From Phycisphaerales bacterium (GTDB taxonomy: Bacteria > Planctomycetota > Phycisphaerae > Sedimentisphaerales > Anaerobacaceae): 64,000 nucleotides of DNA. Positions 17,692 through 26,632 of this stretch are shown piece by piece; positions within the stretch are counted from its first letter, which is position 1, and every line of letters starts with the position of its first letter. The position numbers were made by a program, and so were the translations under genes. The stretch lies in the NCBI GenBank assembly GCA_003141315.1, contig PLLP01000023.1, positions 31,701-95,700 on the forward strand, in the 5' to 3' direction. The notes under the pieces are model-generated. The model worked only from the letters and a program-made list of their open reading frames with translations, searched no databases and was not told the DNA's origin.

Positions 17692-18849
17692 TTATTTTTC
17701 GGATTTAGAATCGAAATCGAGTATATCCTCTTCCTCAACAGGCATAAACCATTTCTGGGCAATGAACGTAGGTATCACGGCGCTTGCGATTACAACACCC
17801 ACAAGGACTGAATACTGCACCTGGTCAATGTAGCCGGCCGTCAATCCGAACACGCTCGATATCGTTCCGAAGGTAAGTCCGGTGCTCATCAATAATGTCG
17901 TGTATGTGCTGCCGTTACGAATATATTTCCTCGCGAGAAAATAGACGCCGATAAATTTGGTCGCCATTTTCAGCAGGAACAAAATAGTGAACAGCCCCCC
18001 TGCTGCGATTATCATAGGCATCGATATTTTAAGCCCGCCCACGATGAAAAATATGGGCGTTATAATAGCATAAGCAACAGTGCGCAGGCGGTCTCGAACC
18101 GCTTTATTGCCGGATGTCTCGCCGAAATGGCTGGACATCAAAAGCCCCAGCAGAAACGCCGGCAAAACCGCGTGCCCGCTGCCTAATTTTGCGAAGAACA
18201 TAAACGCAAGCAGAAGCACAAATACATATTTTATTTCCGGCTCAATCACCTTGTTCTTCAATGCCGGATTGTCAAATACCAGGTGCGAGAATTTCGTCGC
18301 AAAGAATATAACGATAACTGATGCAATCAAAAAAACCAGCGTGTAAACAGTTGGCTTTACAAACAAAATACTCAGGGCAAGGGCGGTTCCCATATCCGTA
18401 ATAAACGTCGAAGCCATAAGCAGTTTGCCTATTTCAGTCGAGGACAACCCCGTTTCAACAAGAACCGAATACACCACGGCAAGGGAAGTCGTCGATAGCG
18501 CCACACCAGCAATCAGGGCTGCCTGAAGAGACCAGCCCGCGACAAAATATGTATAAAGAAAGACACCCAGAAAAGGACACAGAAAAGAGAAGCCGCCTAT
18601 GAGCATACTCTCTTTGAATTTCTCCCGCATCAGACGTGTATCAATTTCCGTTCCTGCCAGATACGTCAGGAGGATACCGCCGAACCCGGCAAGATACATC
18701 ATCCATTCTTCCGGCTTAAGCCCAAAATACCCTCCGATTGCCCCGAAAAGTATTTCAATTATCGCTACCGAAAGCCCCAGTTTCAAAGACAGTAAGCTCG
18801 AAACAAAGACCAAACCTCCAACAACCAGCGGCACCAAATCAGCGTTCAT
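17692..18849 (-). CDS. CPA2-type cation/proton antiporter under a fluoride-riboswitch leader
   Basis: 385-residue membrane protein with about 11-12 hydrophobic segments and CPA2 (KefB/NapA-type) features: FGGILLTYLAGTEID in the N-terminal half, ALIAGVALSTTSLAVVYSVL, and MASTFITDMGTALALSILF, where the Asp (T-D-M) is the likely ion-coupling residue. There is no C-terminal RCK domain; the protein ends in a short acidic tail. Its leader carries a fluoride riboswitch-like aptamer with two terminators, which suggests a role in fluoride tolerance or the pH/cation stress that goes with it. Antiporters are a known minor class of genes under fluoride riboswitches. The ion exchanged cannot be told from sequence. 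Confidence 0.88.
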   Translation of the reverse strand: MNADLVPLVVGGLVFVSSLLSLKLGLSVAIIEILFGAIGGYFGLKPEEWMMYLAGFGGILLTYLAGTEIDTRLMREKFKESMLIGGFSFLCPFLGVFLYTYFVAGWSLQAALIAGVALSTTSLAVVYSVLVETGLSSTEIGKLLMASTFITDMGTALALSILFVKPTVYTLVFLIASVIVIFFATKFSHLVFDNPALKNKVIEPEIKYVFVLLLAFMFFAKLGSGHAVLPAFLLGLLMSSHFGETSGNKAVRDRLRTVAYAIITPIFFIVGGLKISMPMIIAAGGLFTILFLLKMATKFIGVYFLARKYIRNGSTYTTLLMSTGLTFGTISSVFGLTAGYIDQVQYSVLVGVVIASAVIPTFIAQKWFMPVEEEDILDFDSKSEK

Positions 18850-18867
18850 TGTTTTAATTCCTTAAAA

Positions 18868-18986
18868 AGAAAAAACCTCTATCAATCTTTCGATAGAGGC
18901 CTAAAAAAAGAACCTCTACCTTTTACCGGTAGAGGTTATCATCCCTATTTATGAGGGCGGTTTAAGGCGAACCTCATCGCCTTTGT
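18868..18986 (-). promoter_or_regulatory. fluoride riboswitch (crcB type) with two tandem intrinsic terminators
   Basis: Read on the minus strand, the leader has GGCGATGAGGTTCGCC (18981-18966), then TTAAACCG, a small CCCT/AGGG hairpin, TGAT, and AACCTCTACC (18920-18911 side). This order matches the fluoride aptamer consensus (GGCGAUGGnGUUCGCC, AUAAAC, hairpin, UAAUG, CUCCUAC). GAGGTT of the aptamer can pair with AACCTC, the 5' arm of the first terminator. Terminator 1: AACCTCTACC/GGTAGAGGTT, 10 perfect pairs, followed by T7. Terminator 2: CCTCTATC/GATAGAGG (18899-18876), 8 perfect pairs, followed by T6-C-T5. Fluoride binding should favour the pseudoknot and prevent termination, turning on the antiporter gene that starts 19 bases later. 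Confidence 0.88.
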
Positions 18987-19089
18987 ATATAAGAAAAAGG
19001 CCGCAATAAATTGAGCAGCAGAAAGTTGAGCAGAAAACCACAGGTAAGCATTTCCACCTGTTCTCCTGTTCAAATGCTCACCTGCTCTG

Positions 19090-19116
19090 TTTAATTCCGC
19101 CGTAGGCGGAATTAAA
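19090..19116. repeat. perfect 27-base palindrome next to tRNA-Gln
   Basis: TTTAATTCCGCC-GTA-GGCGGAATTAAA: 12 perfect pairs around a 3-base loop, abutting the tRNA-Gln 3' end at 19117. It may act as a 3' processing or termination hairpin, but no T-run follows. Related GC-rich cores (CCGC..GGCGG) recur at other intergenic spots such as 49980-50000 and 56840-56855. Confidence 0.7.
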
Positions 19117-19187
19117 CTGGGGTACTAGGATTCGAACCTAGACAAACTGATCCAGAGTCAGTTGTGCTACCATTACACTATACCCCA
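19117..19187 (-). tRNA. tRNA-Gln (CTG)
   Basis: Acceptor stem TGGGGTA/TACCCCA, D arm GTGTAATGGTAGCAC, anticodon stem ACTGA/TCAGT around loop CTCTGGA (anticodon CTG), T arm CTAGG-TTCGAAT-CCTAG, discriminator G. 71 bases; no CCA encoded. Upstream of the antiporter leader on the same strand. Confidence 0.95.
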
Positions 19188-19510
19188 AATAATAAAAGCA
19201 CAACAATACAGCCGGTTAAGGCCTTCAATCTTAGAGATTATAAACGAACAATTGGGGTTTTCAAGGGCAAAAAGGATAAAGTTTCTGAATCGGCCGGACG
19301 AAAAAACGTCCGGTAAAACACCGGCACGGCAAATAATAAGCGGAAAGCAGGCGTTAATAAGTCTTATAAATTAGAAAATATTTTTTTGTTCAGCGTCTCT
19401 TTTTTTCAGCCGATAAACCTGATAATTATTTGTGATCTCAATTAAAAAGAGAAGTCACAAAATGGGGATCAAAAAAACTTGTTAAAAAATTTTAATAGGG
19501 GGTTTTATTT
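19188..19510. other. gap between tRNA-Gln and the 405-residue secreted protein
   Basis: No gene is visible. It holds the tRNA-Gln promoter (19237-19264) on the minus strand and, on the plus strand, the leader of the gene at 19511, which ends in an AGGGGG ribosome-binding site. No confident promoter was found for that gene. Confidence 0.6.
19237..19264 (-). promoter_or_regulatory. sigma-70 promoter of tRNA-Gln
   Basis: On the minus strand TTGAAA (19264-19259), 16 bases, TATAAT (19242-19237), about 50 bases before the tRNA 5' end. Confidence 0.7.
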
Positions 19511-20728
19511 ATGAACAATTACAATGTAAAGATTAAAATTAAGGGAGAAAAAGTATTATTTGTGCTCGCGGTATGTGCAATGTGTCTGCTGTTCTTACAA
19601 GTGCCTGCAGCCGTCTACGGGGCAGCCAACGAACAGACATACAGCTTCAAAATGGTTTCAACGATTGAATACAGCGGAAAAGGACAATACAGAAGCCAGA
19701 CAGAAAACACATATACCGTGCAGAAAGAAAGCCTGCCAGACAACACAGTCAATTATACGATAAGCTCGAAAGACGATTGTATAGCACCTGAGTATAAGGG
19801 GCGGGTCCAGAACGCAATGGTTTTTGCCCTGGACAAAAATACCCATCAAATGCTGTCGCAAAATCCACAGCTGTCCTTCCTCGAGACAATAAACAATCAG
19901 TGCATCAAAAGCTACAACAAGCTCACAACGCAGGACATTGGAAGAAGCTGGGAACAGATTTTCAGTCTTTCGGTTCCAGGCTATCAGCTTCCGGAACAAA
20001 TAAAGTTCAGCCTGAACGCAACAGGACTGAAAACAAACCGCGGCGAAATGATTGCCGTCAGAGCGATATCGGAGCCGTTCACTGTAAATATCAGCGGCCC
20101 GAACGGCAAAGACGAAGCAGTCAAATGCAAAATCAACTCGGTGTATCTGTTTGATACCGACGTTGAACAGGTGTACCTGAGCATATCAGTGTTCGATGCC
20201 TCAACAAAGATGAACGGCTACGACGAGCAGCTGCACAACGAGGTTGCCACTTATATGCTCGACGTGGAAGGAAACCCCGTGAACCTGAGCGGCATAAGCA
20301 AGGATTTTGAAAAAATGGTACGCAAGCTCGGGCTAAAAAATGATGAGCTGAAGGTTACCCAAAAAGTGGAGTTGCCGCAATGGGTACGCACCTCGCTGGC
20401 AAACACAATAGAGGCATCCAATATATGTGCAGCAACAGCATGCGAAGGAGCGACAAATCCCGTTATTACGATTTGTGCGGCATCAACCCAGACATTCCAC
20501 CTTCAAAGCGCCGGCTATATGCTCTCGACAGGAGCTCCGATGACAGTAAGCAAAGCGCTTGTTCAGACAATACCCGGCATCGGCGGAATGAAGATAGCTA
20601 TGGCACCGGCCATTATGGGATTGAGCGCACAAACAGCAGGTGCAGCAGCAGGAGCAACAGCAGGAGGCGTAGCGATAGCCGCCGGCGGTTCGAGCGATAG
20701 TTCGAGCGCCCGCAGCCCGACTGAATAA
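19511..20728 (+). CDS. hypothetical secreted protein with glycine-zipper-like C-terminus
   Basis: Not recognised. 405 residues: an N-terminal signal segment (LFVLAVCAMCLLFLQVPAAV, cleavage likely after YGA), then ~290 residues of beta-prone, polar sequence without catalytic motifs, a small Cys cluster (NICAATACEGA, ICAAS), and a C-terminal 60-residue stretch dominated by Ala, Gly, Thr and Met that resembles a glycine-zipper or membrane-inserting segment (GIGGMKIAMAPAIMG, AGAAAGATAGGVAIAAGG). It ends in a Ser/Arg tail. A strong AGGGGG precedes the ATG. Probably exported and membrane- or envelope-associated; function unknown. Confidence 0.75.
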   Translation: MNNYNVKIKIKGEKVLFVLAVCAMCLLFLQVPAAVYGAANEQTYSFKMVSTIEYSGKGQYRSQTENTYTVQKESLPDNTVNYTISSKDDCIAPEYKGRVQNAMVFALDKNTHQMLSQNPQLSFLETINNQCIKSYNKLTTQDIGRSWEQIFSLSVPGYQLPEQIKFSLNATGLKTNRGEMIAVRAISEPFTVNISGPNGKDEAVKCKINSVYLFDTDVEQVYLSISVFDASTKMNGYDEQLHNEVATYMLDVEGNPVNLSGISKDFEKMVRKLGLKNDELKVTQKVELPQWVRTSLANTIEASNICAATACEGATNPVITICAASTQTFHLQSAGYMLSTGAPMTVSKALVQTIPGIGGMKIAMAPAIMGLSAQTAGAAAGATAGGVAIAAGGSSDSSSARSPTE

Positions 20729-20867
20729 AGAAAACGGTTTTGCAGCGGAATGATTTTTAATGCTAATAACGTATTGAAATCAAATTACTGCGATTAAAAA
20801 GTTAAAGGCAAAACAAGCCGTCAGGATTTTTTGTTCGCCGAAGGCGGGCAGAAAGTTTTGGCGGCTT

Positions 20868-21845
20868 TTAATTTTTTACCCACAAAAGGTTATTCTCGAA
20901 ATCGAGTGCAATAGCGGTATCAAAAAAATACTGCATCCCAAGCAAAGCCCCGCATTCATCAACAAGCGGACAATCATCAGCGAAAACCGAAACCATCGCG
21001 TTTTTAACGGCCCTGTTTCCAACCTGCAATTCAGGAATGACCGTTTTTTCGCAATTCAGACGGCCAATATACGGATAAACGTCATTGCCTTTTTTCATTC
21101 TGACAGAAGAGAAATTTGGACGAAGCTTCTGCCAAAGGGTCTGGCGGACAGCCAGGCCGTTGCCGCTGCCGGTATCGAACTGCACTTGCACCTTCTCGCC
21201 TGCTATAGGAAGCTCGACAAAGAGAAAAGCATTACCGCTTAAGTCTTCTTCAATGGTGATGGGATATTTTTGCCATAAATTATCCTGAATCGGCGCAAAG
21301 GATTTGTCGGAAGAAAATTCGACGTCTTTTTTGATGCTGTCAAAAACGATATATTTGAAATGCCGCAGCACCGGCAGGCCAACGATAATAGAATTGTCTT
21401 CGCCGGCCAACAAACCACACAGGCTGCCGCCCTTCCGCTCAAGATAAAAGGCCGGCCAGTCAACGATTTTTATTCCGCATAGGTTCAATTCCCGAATCAG
21501 GCAGTTTCTTACCCTGTAATCGTTTATTTCTTCTGCAACCGAATAACAGGGCAGCTGGTTTTGGCGAACGTGGGATTCTTTTACGAAAACCGACCGCGAT
21601 GCACCGGTATCGAGGACAACCGGATATTTTTTTGTGCTGCCCGAAAAGCCGCCTTCGACGACCATAAAGCGGGCGGTACTCCAGAGATTGTGATATTTTA
21701 TGTGCATCGTATCGGCTTGCACAATATGCCCTTCGATGCCGGCAGCAGGATTTTCATTGTCAGCGGCAGACTGCACCGGCAAGCCGGAACAGCCCAATAA
21801 AAATAAAAAGGGAAACAGCGCAACACTCAAAACAACCTTGTACAT
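20868..21845 (-). CDS. aspartyl protease-like lipoprotein (two DTG motifs)
   Basis: 325-residue lipoprotein (lipobox FLLGC, Cys19) with two retropepsin/pepsin-type active-site motifs in one chain: D79-TGAS in YPVVLDTGASRSVF and D224-TGSG in VQFDTGSGNG. Two tandem half-domains would make an internally dimeric aspartic peptidase, as in pepsins and the clan AA proteins of bacteria. Some bacterial relatives serve as surface peptidases; others have lost activity. Single gene, convergent with the unknown secreted protein gene. The substrate is unknown and no inhibitor or partner lies nearby. Confidence 0.78.
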   Translation of the reverse strand: MYKVVLSVALFPFLFLLGCSGLPVQSAADNENPAAGIEGHIVQADTMHIKYHNLWSTARFMVVEGGFSGSTKKYPVVLDTGASRSVFVKESHVRQNQLPCYSVAEEINDYRVRNCLIRELNLCGIKIVDWPAFYLERKGGSLCGLLAGEDNSIIVGLPVLRHFKYIVFDSIKKDVEFSSDKSFAPIQDNLWQKYPITIEEDLSGNAFLFVELPIAGEKVQVQFDTGSGNGLAVRQTLWQKLRPNFSSVRMKKGNDVYPYIGRLNCEKTVIPELQVGNRAVKNAMVSVFADDCPLVDECGALLGMQYFFDTAIALDFENNLLWVKN

Positions 21846-22308
21846 CTTAATCCTTCTAAACCAAACTAATAAACGAATATAGAGACTTAGAGAGCCTGTT
21901 TAACTTTCCGGTATGAAAATATTTTGAGGTGCAAAAACAAATTAGCCACCACCCTTACCCTTTATGGACATAATTGTATCACAATGAAATGCCGCTGTCA
22001 AGATAAACCTTTCGCCGGCGGTTCGTGATTCGTGAACAGGCATAAACGTCCGAAAATCAAACGGGGTAAAAAGGAATCAGGAATAGTTATCGGACGATAA
22101 CAACGAGGAGGAAAAAAACACCGGTAGGACAACCTGATTATCGGCAGAAAACCGGCTGTTCGAGCGACGGGTGAAATTTTTATCGGACGACAAAAACAAA
22201 TATTTTAGCATTAAACCGCCCTTTTAGAAATACCGAATAATCGGGTTGTATCAAGTAAGTCGGGTCTATGAACTATAAGAACTGTATGCATATTGTTGGG
22301 GGCATCAA
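21846..22308. other. 463-base gap upstream of the exopolysaccharide locus
   Basis: No gene is visible. The divergent leaders of the aspartyl protease (minus) and of the export lipoprotein (plus) lie here. The motif ATCGGACGA occurs twice (about 22088 and 22172), and a purine-rich GAGGAGGAAAAAAA run lies near 22109. The export gene has GGGGG 7 bases before its ATG. The locus promoter must lie here, but none matches consensus well. Confidence 0.5.
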
Positions 22309-23124
22309 ATGAAAGTGGAAAAAAACTTTCAGCGGTTCGGTTTACTAACGGCAAAAAAAATGCCGGCGCTTGTCCTTTTGTGCTGTCTGGCAGCGGCAAT
22401 ATCCGGATGCGATAACATGCAGGTGACAAGCGGCGAACAGCTCAAGGCCTTCGAGGATGCCGGCATGGGAAACACGGATGCGGAAAAAAAAGGGCTTGCA
22501 GAAAAGCCTGTGAAATTTAACGCATACAAAATCGCGGTCGGGGATATCCTCGAACTGCAGATGCCGATGGTTATTAAGGATGTGCTCGTTACGCAAAATT
22601 TGAACGACCCGTACTCATCCAGGGTAAATGAAGCAGGCAACGTGTGCCTGCCGATTATCGGCGAATTCAGCATAATAAACAAAACGCTTACAGAAGCCGA
22701 AAACGACATCACGAACGCGTATTATCCGAAGTATTTCAAGACGCCGCCCGCGGTGGTTTGCAGGGTAAAAGACCACATGGGCGAAAGGTCATTTACCGTG
22801 ACCGGCCTTGTCAAAAAGACGGGGGTCTTTCCATATCCGACAAACGTCAAATACAGCCTCGTAGATGCCCTTTCATTTTCAGAAGGAGTGGATGTAGTCA
22901 CAGACCCGCATTATGTAAAAATCTACAGGCGCAACGACGAAGGCAATATTGTGGCAGCGACATTCAAAATTGACAGCAAATCATTTTCCCAGGCCTCGAA
23001 TGTAATAATAAAACCCGGCGATGTAATATCGGTTCAGACCACCCCGAGAACACAAACCAATCGTTTCCTCGCGGACGTGCTGCGATTCAATTTCGGGGTT
23101 TATGTAAATCCTCAGAGCCTGTAA
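22309..23124 (+). CDS. polysaccharide export outer-membrane lipoprotein (Wza-like)
   Basis: Forms the outer-membrane channel for exopolysaccharide. 271 residues: lipobox AISGC (Cys34), a polysaccharide-export (Poly_export) domain at ~67-155 beginning YKIAVGDILELQMP with the usual VNEAGNVCLPIIGEF, and an SLBB domain at ~160-255 (FTVTGLVKKTGVFPYP, IIKPGDVISV). Shorter than E. coli Wza (379 residues), having only one SLBB, as in many Planctomycetota and Deltaproteobacteria. First gene of the exopolysaccharide locus; the kinase gene follows 43 bases later. Confidence 0.92.
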   Translation: MKVEKNFQRFGLLTAKKMPALVLLCCLAAAISGCDNMQVTSGEQLKAFEDAGMGNTDAEKKGLAEKPVKFNAYKIAVGDILELQMPMVIKDVLVTQNLNDPYSSRVNEAGNVCLPIIGEFSIINKTLTEAENDITNAYYPKYFKTPPAVVCRVKDHMGERSFTVTGLVKKTGVFPYPTNVKYSLVDALSFSEGVDVVTDPHYVKIYRRNDEGNIVAATFKIDSKSFSQASNVIIKPGDVISVQTTPRTQTNRFLADVLRFNFGVYVNPQSL

Positions 23125-23167
23125 GAAAACCCTCAAAAATTTGGACTTAAATAGTAAGGAAGCTGTT

Positions 23168-25717
23168 ATGGATAGAAATACAAACGGTCAGCCGGAAAAC
23201 GGGAACGCAATTCTGCCTGATACGAATAGAAAAGAAAATTCGGCAGGCGGATTATTCGAAATGGCGCTTCATCACCGCAAAATTATTCTGGCAACGATGA
23301 TACTCACAATGACCGTGGCGTTCATATATCTTCTATCCGCCACGCCAATATACACCAGCGCGGCAAAGATATACGCCGAGCAGACAGGCCCGAAGATGAT
23401 ATCCGATTACGAAGGCTTTATGACCGGTTCCAAAAATTACCTTTACACACAAAAAGAGCTGATTGTATCTACGCCTATTATAAGCGAAGCCGCAGACAAG
23501 CCGCAAATTAAAAATATGAAGACCTTCAAAGGAATTGATAACGCGGTAGCGTATATAAAAAATAGCCTGCAGGTATCGGTCGGCAAAAAGGATGATATAA
23601 TCACAGTGTCGTTCGATTCGCCCTATCCGAAGGAGGCGGCAGCGGTCATAAATTCCGTTTTGGACTCCTACATCGCATACCATTCCACGCATAAGCGCAG
23701 CACAGTGCTGGAGGTATTAAAAATACTGCAGAAGGAAAAAATCAAACGCGACGGCGAATTGTCTGACCAGGTAAAGGAGATGCTGGAATTCACCAAGAAA
23801 AACGGAATCATAACTTTCAGCAATAACAACGATGGGCAGGTCGTAATTCAAAGGCTGGCAAAAATCTCAGAGGCGCTCACGCAGGCACAGCTGGAAACGA
23901 TAAGCTCGAAAGCTAACTATGAAGCAACTTCGAATATGAAGGATGACCCGTTAAAAATCAAACAAATGGCAATGGCACAGCCGAATCCGATCGTTTCGCT
24001 TTTTTCGAGAGACAAGGAAATCGAACTGGAGTCGCAAATACGAAAACTCGAAGTCGAGATTGCAGACCTGAAGATTTTATATACCGCCTATCATCCAGCG
24101 GTTCTGACGGCACAGCAAAAGCTCGACCTCGCGAAGGAACAGCTTAAAGAATACAACAATACGTTCGCCGAGTCATATATTGAAATACAAAAACAAAGAT
24201 ATCTGATATCGCAGCAAACCGAGGAGCAGCTGTCAAAGTCATTAGACATTCAGCAAAAGGAAGCCCAGGAAGCGGGAAGCAAGAATGCGGAATACACGGT
24301 GCTATGCTCTGAAATGAAGCGAACTGAAAGGCTGTGCGAAATACTGGATGAGCGGATAAAACAGCTCAATGTCGATGAGGATACGGGTGCTCTCAACATA
24401 AACATACTCGAAGTGGCTCGTGTGCCGGACAGCCCATCGAAACCTCAAAAGGCAAAGGTGATGACAATGGCCTTTGTCCTCGGCCTGCTTTTAAGCGCCG
24501 GATTAGTAATCCTGCGGGAACAGTTCGATTGCAGGCTGCGTTCAGCCGAAGAGATTTCAGATTATCTCAGTGTGCCTATACTCGGAATCATTCCGACAAT
24601 TGCCCCGGATTTGATAAATGCGAACACCCTGCTGGAAAAATATACAGTAGTCAAAAATACCCTGATAAAAACCAGGCAGGTTGTCACATCCGCAATATTC
24701 AGAAAGCAAACCGGACAAGAAACTCGCGCAACTGCCGGCGGACATCGACATACAAAACACAAATTTACGCTGCACAGGCACGAGGAGAATATAACAGGTT
24801 CAGTGCCGGAATCTTCAACGGTCGCGGAGGAAGCTTATCAGCATACCGTTAAAGGCACGGCAGCGGCCGGCTCCGGCATCAGAACAGAACAAGGGTCAAA
24901 ATCACGGCCTTCAGTCAATGATGCCGACCGGGCAGCAAAAGATAAACTATACAGGCAAAGAGGTCAGGAGGTATTCCTCAAACCAAAGTCGATAGCATCC
25001 GAGGCATACAAAACAATTCGCACAGCAATATTCTTCGGCGTCCCCGCGGGCCAGGCAAAAACAATCCTTGTCACGTCGCCGATGCCCGGGGAAGGCAAAA
25101 GCACTTTGGCAAGCAATCTTGCCCTGGCAATTGCGCAGGCAGGACAGAAAACAATTATCCTCGACTGCGATTTCAGAAAGTCGGTGCAGCATAATATTTT
25201 CGGAGTGGACGGCAAGAGAGGCATTTCCAACGTGATTACGGGAAATATGACATTAAACGAGGCAATCCAGGCCGGGCCTGTTGAAAATCTCCATATCCTT
25301 ACCAGCGGAACGGATGTGCCCAACCCATCGGAGCTTTTGAACAGCACTGCATTCGAAAAACTGCTCAATGAACTCTGCCAGAAATACGACCGTGTCTTAA
25401 TAGATTCTCCGCCGGTTCTGCCTGTAGCAGACAGCCATATTCTGGGCGCGACCTGTGATATTTCGATTCTTGTTCTGCGGGCAGAAAAAACCACAAGGAA
25501 AGCAGGCCAGGCGGCCCGCGACATACTGATGAGCGTCGGTTCTCACTTGCTCGGAGCAGTAGTCAACAGTGTTGCGAGCAAACACGGCGGATACGGCTAT
25601 TACAATAGATATGGATACGGATATGGATACGGATACGGAAATGAATATGGTTATGGCAACAGAAAAGAGAAATCCGCCACACAGACGGCAGATAAAATGG
25701 AAAAGGCATACACCTAA
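23168..25717 (+). CDS. Wzc-like polysaccharide co-polymerase / bacterial tyrosine kinase
   Basis: Inner-membrane chain-length regulator with a C-terminal BY-kinase. 849 residues from the ATG at 23168 (AAGGA upstream): transmembrane helix ~42-62, periplasmic coiled-coil Wzz region with a long helix pair, second helix ~431-450 after the PxxP-type RVPDSPSKP, a ~130-residue linker, then the kinase with Walker A MPGEGKST (~637-644), Walker A' ILDCDF (~662) and Walker B VLIDSPP (~743). The C-terminus ends with a run of ~10 tyrosines in a Tyr-Gly repeat, the expected autophosphorylation cluster. Its phosphorylation cycle with the next gene's phosphatase should control polymer length and export. Confidence 0.93.
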   Translation: MDRNTNGQPENGNAILPDTNRKENSAGGLFEMALHHRKIILATMILTMTVAFIYLLSATPIYTSAAKIYAEQTGPKMISDYEGFMTGSKNYLYTQKELIVSTPIISEAADKPQIKNMKTFKGIDNAVAYIKNSLQVSVGKKDDIITVSFDSPYPKEAAAVINSVLDSYIAYHSTHKRSTVLEVLKILQKEKIKRDGELSDQVKEMLEFTKKNGIITFSNNNDGQVVIQRLAKISEALTQAQLETISSKANYEATSNMKDDPLKIKQMAMAQPNPIVSLFSRDKEIELESQIRKLEVEIADLKILYTAYHPAVLTAQQKLDLAKEQLKEYNNTFAESYIEIQKQRYLISQQTEEQLSKSLDIQQKEAQEAGSKNAEYTVLCSEMKRTERLCEILDERIKQLNVDEDTGALNINILEVARVPDSPSKPQKAKVMTMAFVLGLLLSAGLVILREQFDCRLRSAEEISDYLSVPILGIIPTIAPDLINANTLLEKYTVVKNTLIKTRQVVTSAIFRKQTGQETRATAGGHRHTKHKFTLHRHEENITGSVPESSTVAEEAYQHTVKGTAAAGSGIRTEQGSKSRPSVNDADRAAKDKLYRQRGQEVFLKPKSIASEAYKTIRTAIFFGVPAGQAKTILVTSPMPGEGKSTLASNLALAIAQAGQKTIILDCDFRKSVQHNIFGVDGKRGISNVITGNMTLNEAIQAGPVENLHILTSGTDVPNPSELLNSTAFEKLLNELCQKYDRVLIDSPPVLPVADSHILGATCDISILVLRAEKTTRKAGQAARDILMSVGSHLLGAVVNSVASKHGGYGYYNRYGYGYGYGYGNEYGYGNRKEKSATQTADKMEKAYT

Positions 25718-25753
25718 AACGCAGTGATGCAAACTAAATAAGGTTAAATAATT

Positions 25754-26632
25754 ATGGAATATATTGACAACAAATTGACAGGAAATGACAAGCCGGCAGA
25801 ATACCACCGCAGCATTTTTGTAGATATACATTGCCATTGCCTGCCGGGGATTGATGACGGACCTGCAACAATGGCAGAGGCAATTTCCCTGTGCCGGCTT
25901 CTGGTCAGGGATCGGATAGGCACCGTGATAGCGACACCGCACCAGCTCGGTCGTTTCGATACGAATAACAGTAATCAAAAAATTAAAGACAAGGTAAGCG
26001 AGCTGAACAAGCAATTACAGGCTGCCCAGATACAGCTGCGGGTGCTGCCGGGCGGCGACGTTCGAATCGACGAAAGAATCGTGCAGCTTATCAAGACAGG
26101 ATATGTGATGACCTCTGCGGACGGCGGCAAATATCTCCTCCTGGAACTGCCGGAAAATATACTTATCAACGTTGACCCTCTGGTAGAGGAACTGTCGTCT
26201 ATTGGAATTAAAACGCTTATTACGCATCCGGAAAGGCACCAGTTCCTTGCGATACAGCCGCAGATACTCTCACACCTGGTCCAAAAAGGGTGCGGCATCC
26301 AGATAACAGCAGGCAGCCTTCTCGGAAAATTCGGCTCGATAAGCCAAACAGCAGCGTGGCAGATTTTAAGTATGCCCATTCCGCTGATAGTAGCAACCGA
26401 TTCACACGGCACTTCAAACAGGTCGCCTTGTATGAGGGCGGCATTCGAGATGATTTGCAGACAATCAGGCGAGAACACGGCAAGATTGGTGTGCATCGAA
26501 AACCCGACAAGAGTTGTCGAGGGAAAAGAACTGCTGGAAATCACCGGCAGAAAACCAAAAGTGGGGGAATATGAAAGAATACAAGATACATCCGGAAAAC
26601 CGGCAACCGGGCAAAATCGATTTAATTATTGA
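25754..26632 (+). CDS. PHP-type tyrosine-protein phosphatase (CpsB/YwqE-like)
   Basis: Metal-dependent phosphatase that removes phosphate from the BY-kinase tail. 292 residues with the PHP motifs: DIHCHCLPGIDDGP (H26, H28, D34/D35), ATPH (H63), GGDVRID, THPERH (~157-162) and ATDSHG (~214), which bind the catalytic metal cluster. It takes the place of a low-molecular-weight Wzb phosphatase. It lies 36 bases after the kinase and overlaps the next gene by 62 bases. Confidence 0.92.
   Translation: MEYIDNKLTGNDKPAEYHRSIFVDIHCHCLPGIDDGPATMAEAISLCRLLVRDRIGTVIATPHQLGRFDTNNSNQKIKDKVSELNKQLQAAQIQLRVLPGGDVRIDERIVQLIKTGYVMTSADGGKYLLLELPENILINVDPLVEELSSIGIKTLITHPERHQFLAIQPQILSHLVQKGCGIQITAGSLLGKFGSISQTAAWQILSMPIPLIVATDSHGTSNRSPCMRAAFEMICRQSGENTARLVCIENPTRVVEGKELLEITGRKPKVGEYERIQDTSGKPATGQNRFNY

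Noticed and set aside
22268-22312. 14-codon frame overlapping the start of the export lipoprotein gene (ATGA)
   Set aside because: A leader peptide is possible, but there is no attenuator structure, regulatory codon run or ribosome-binding site to support it.
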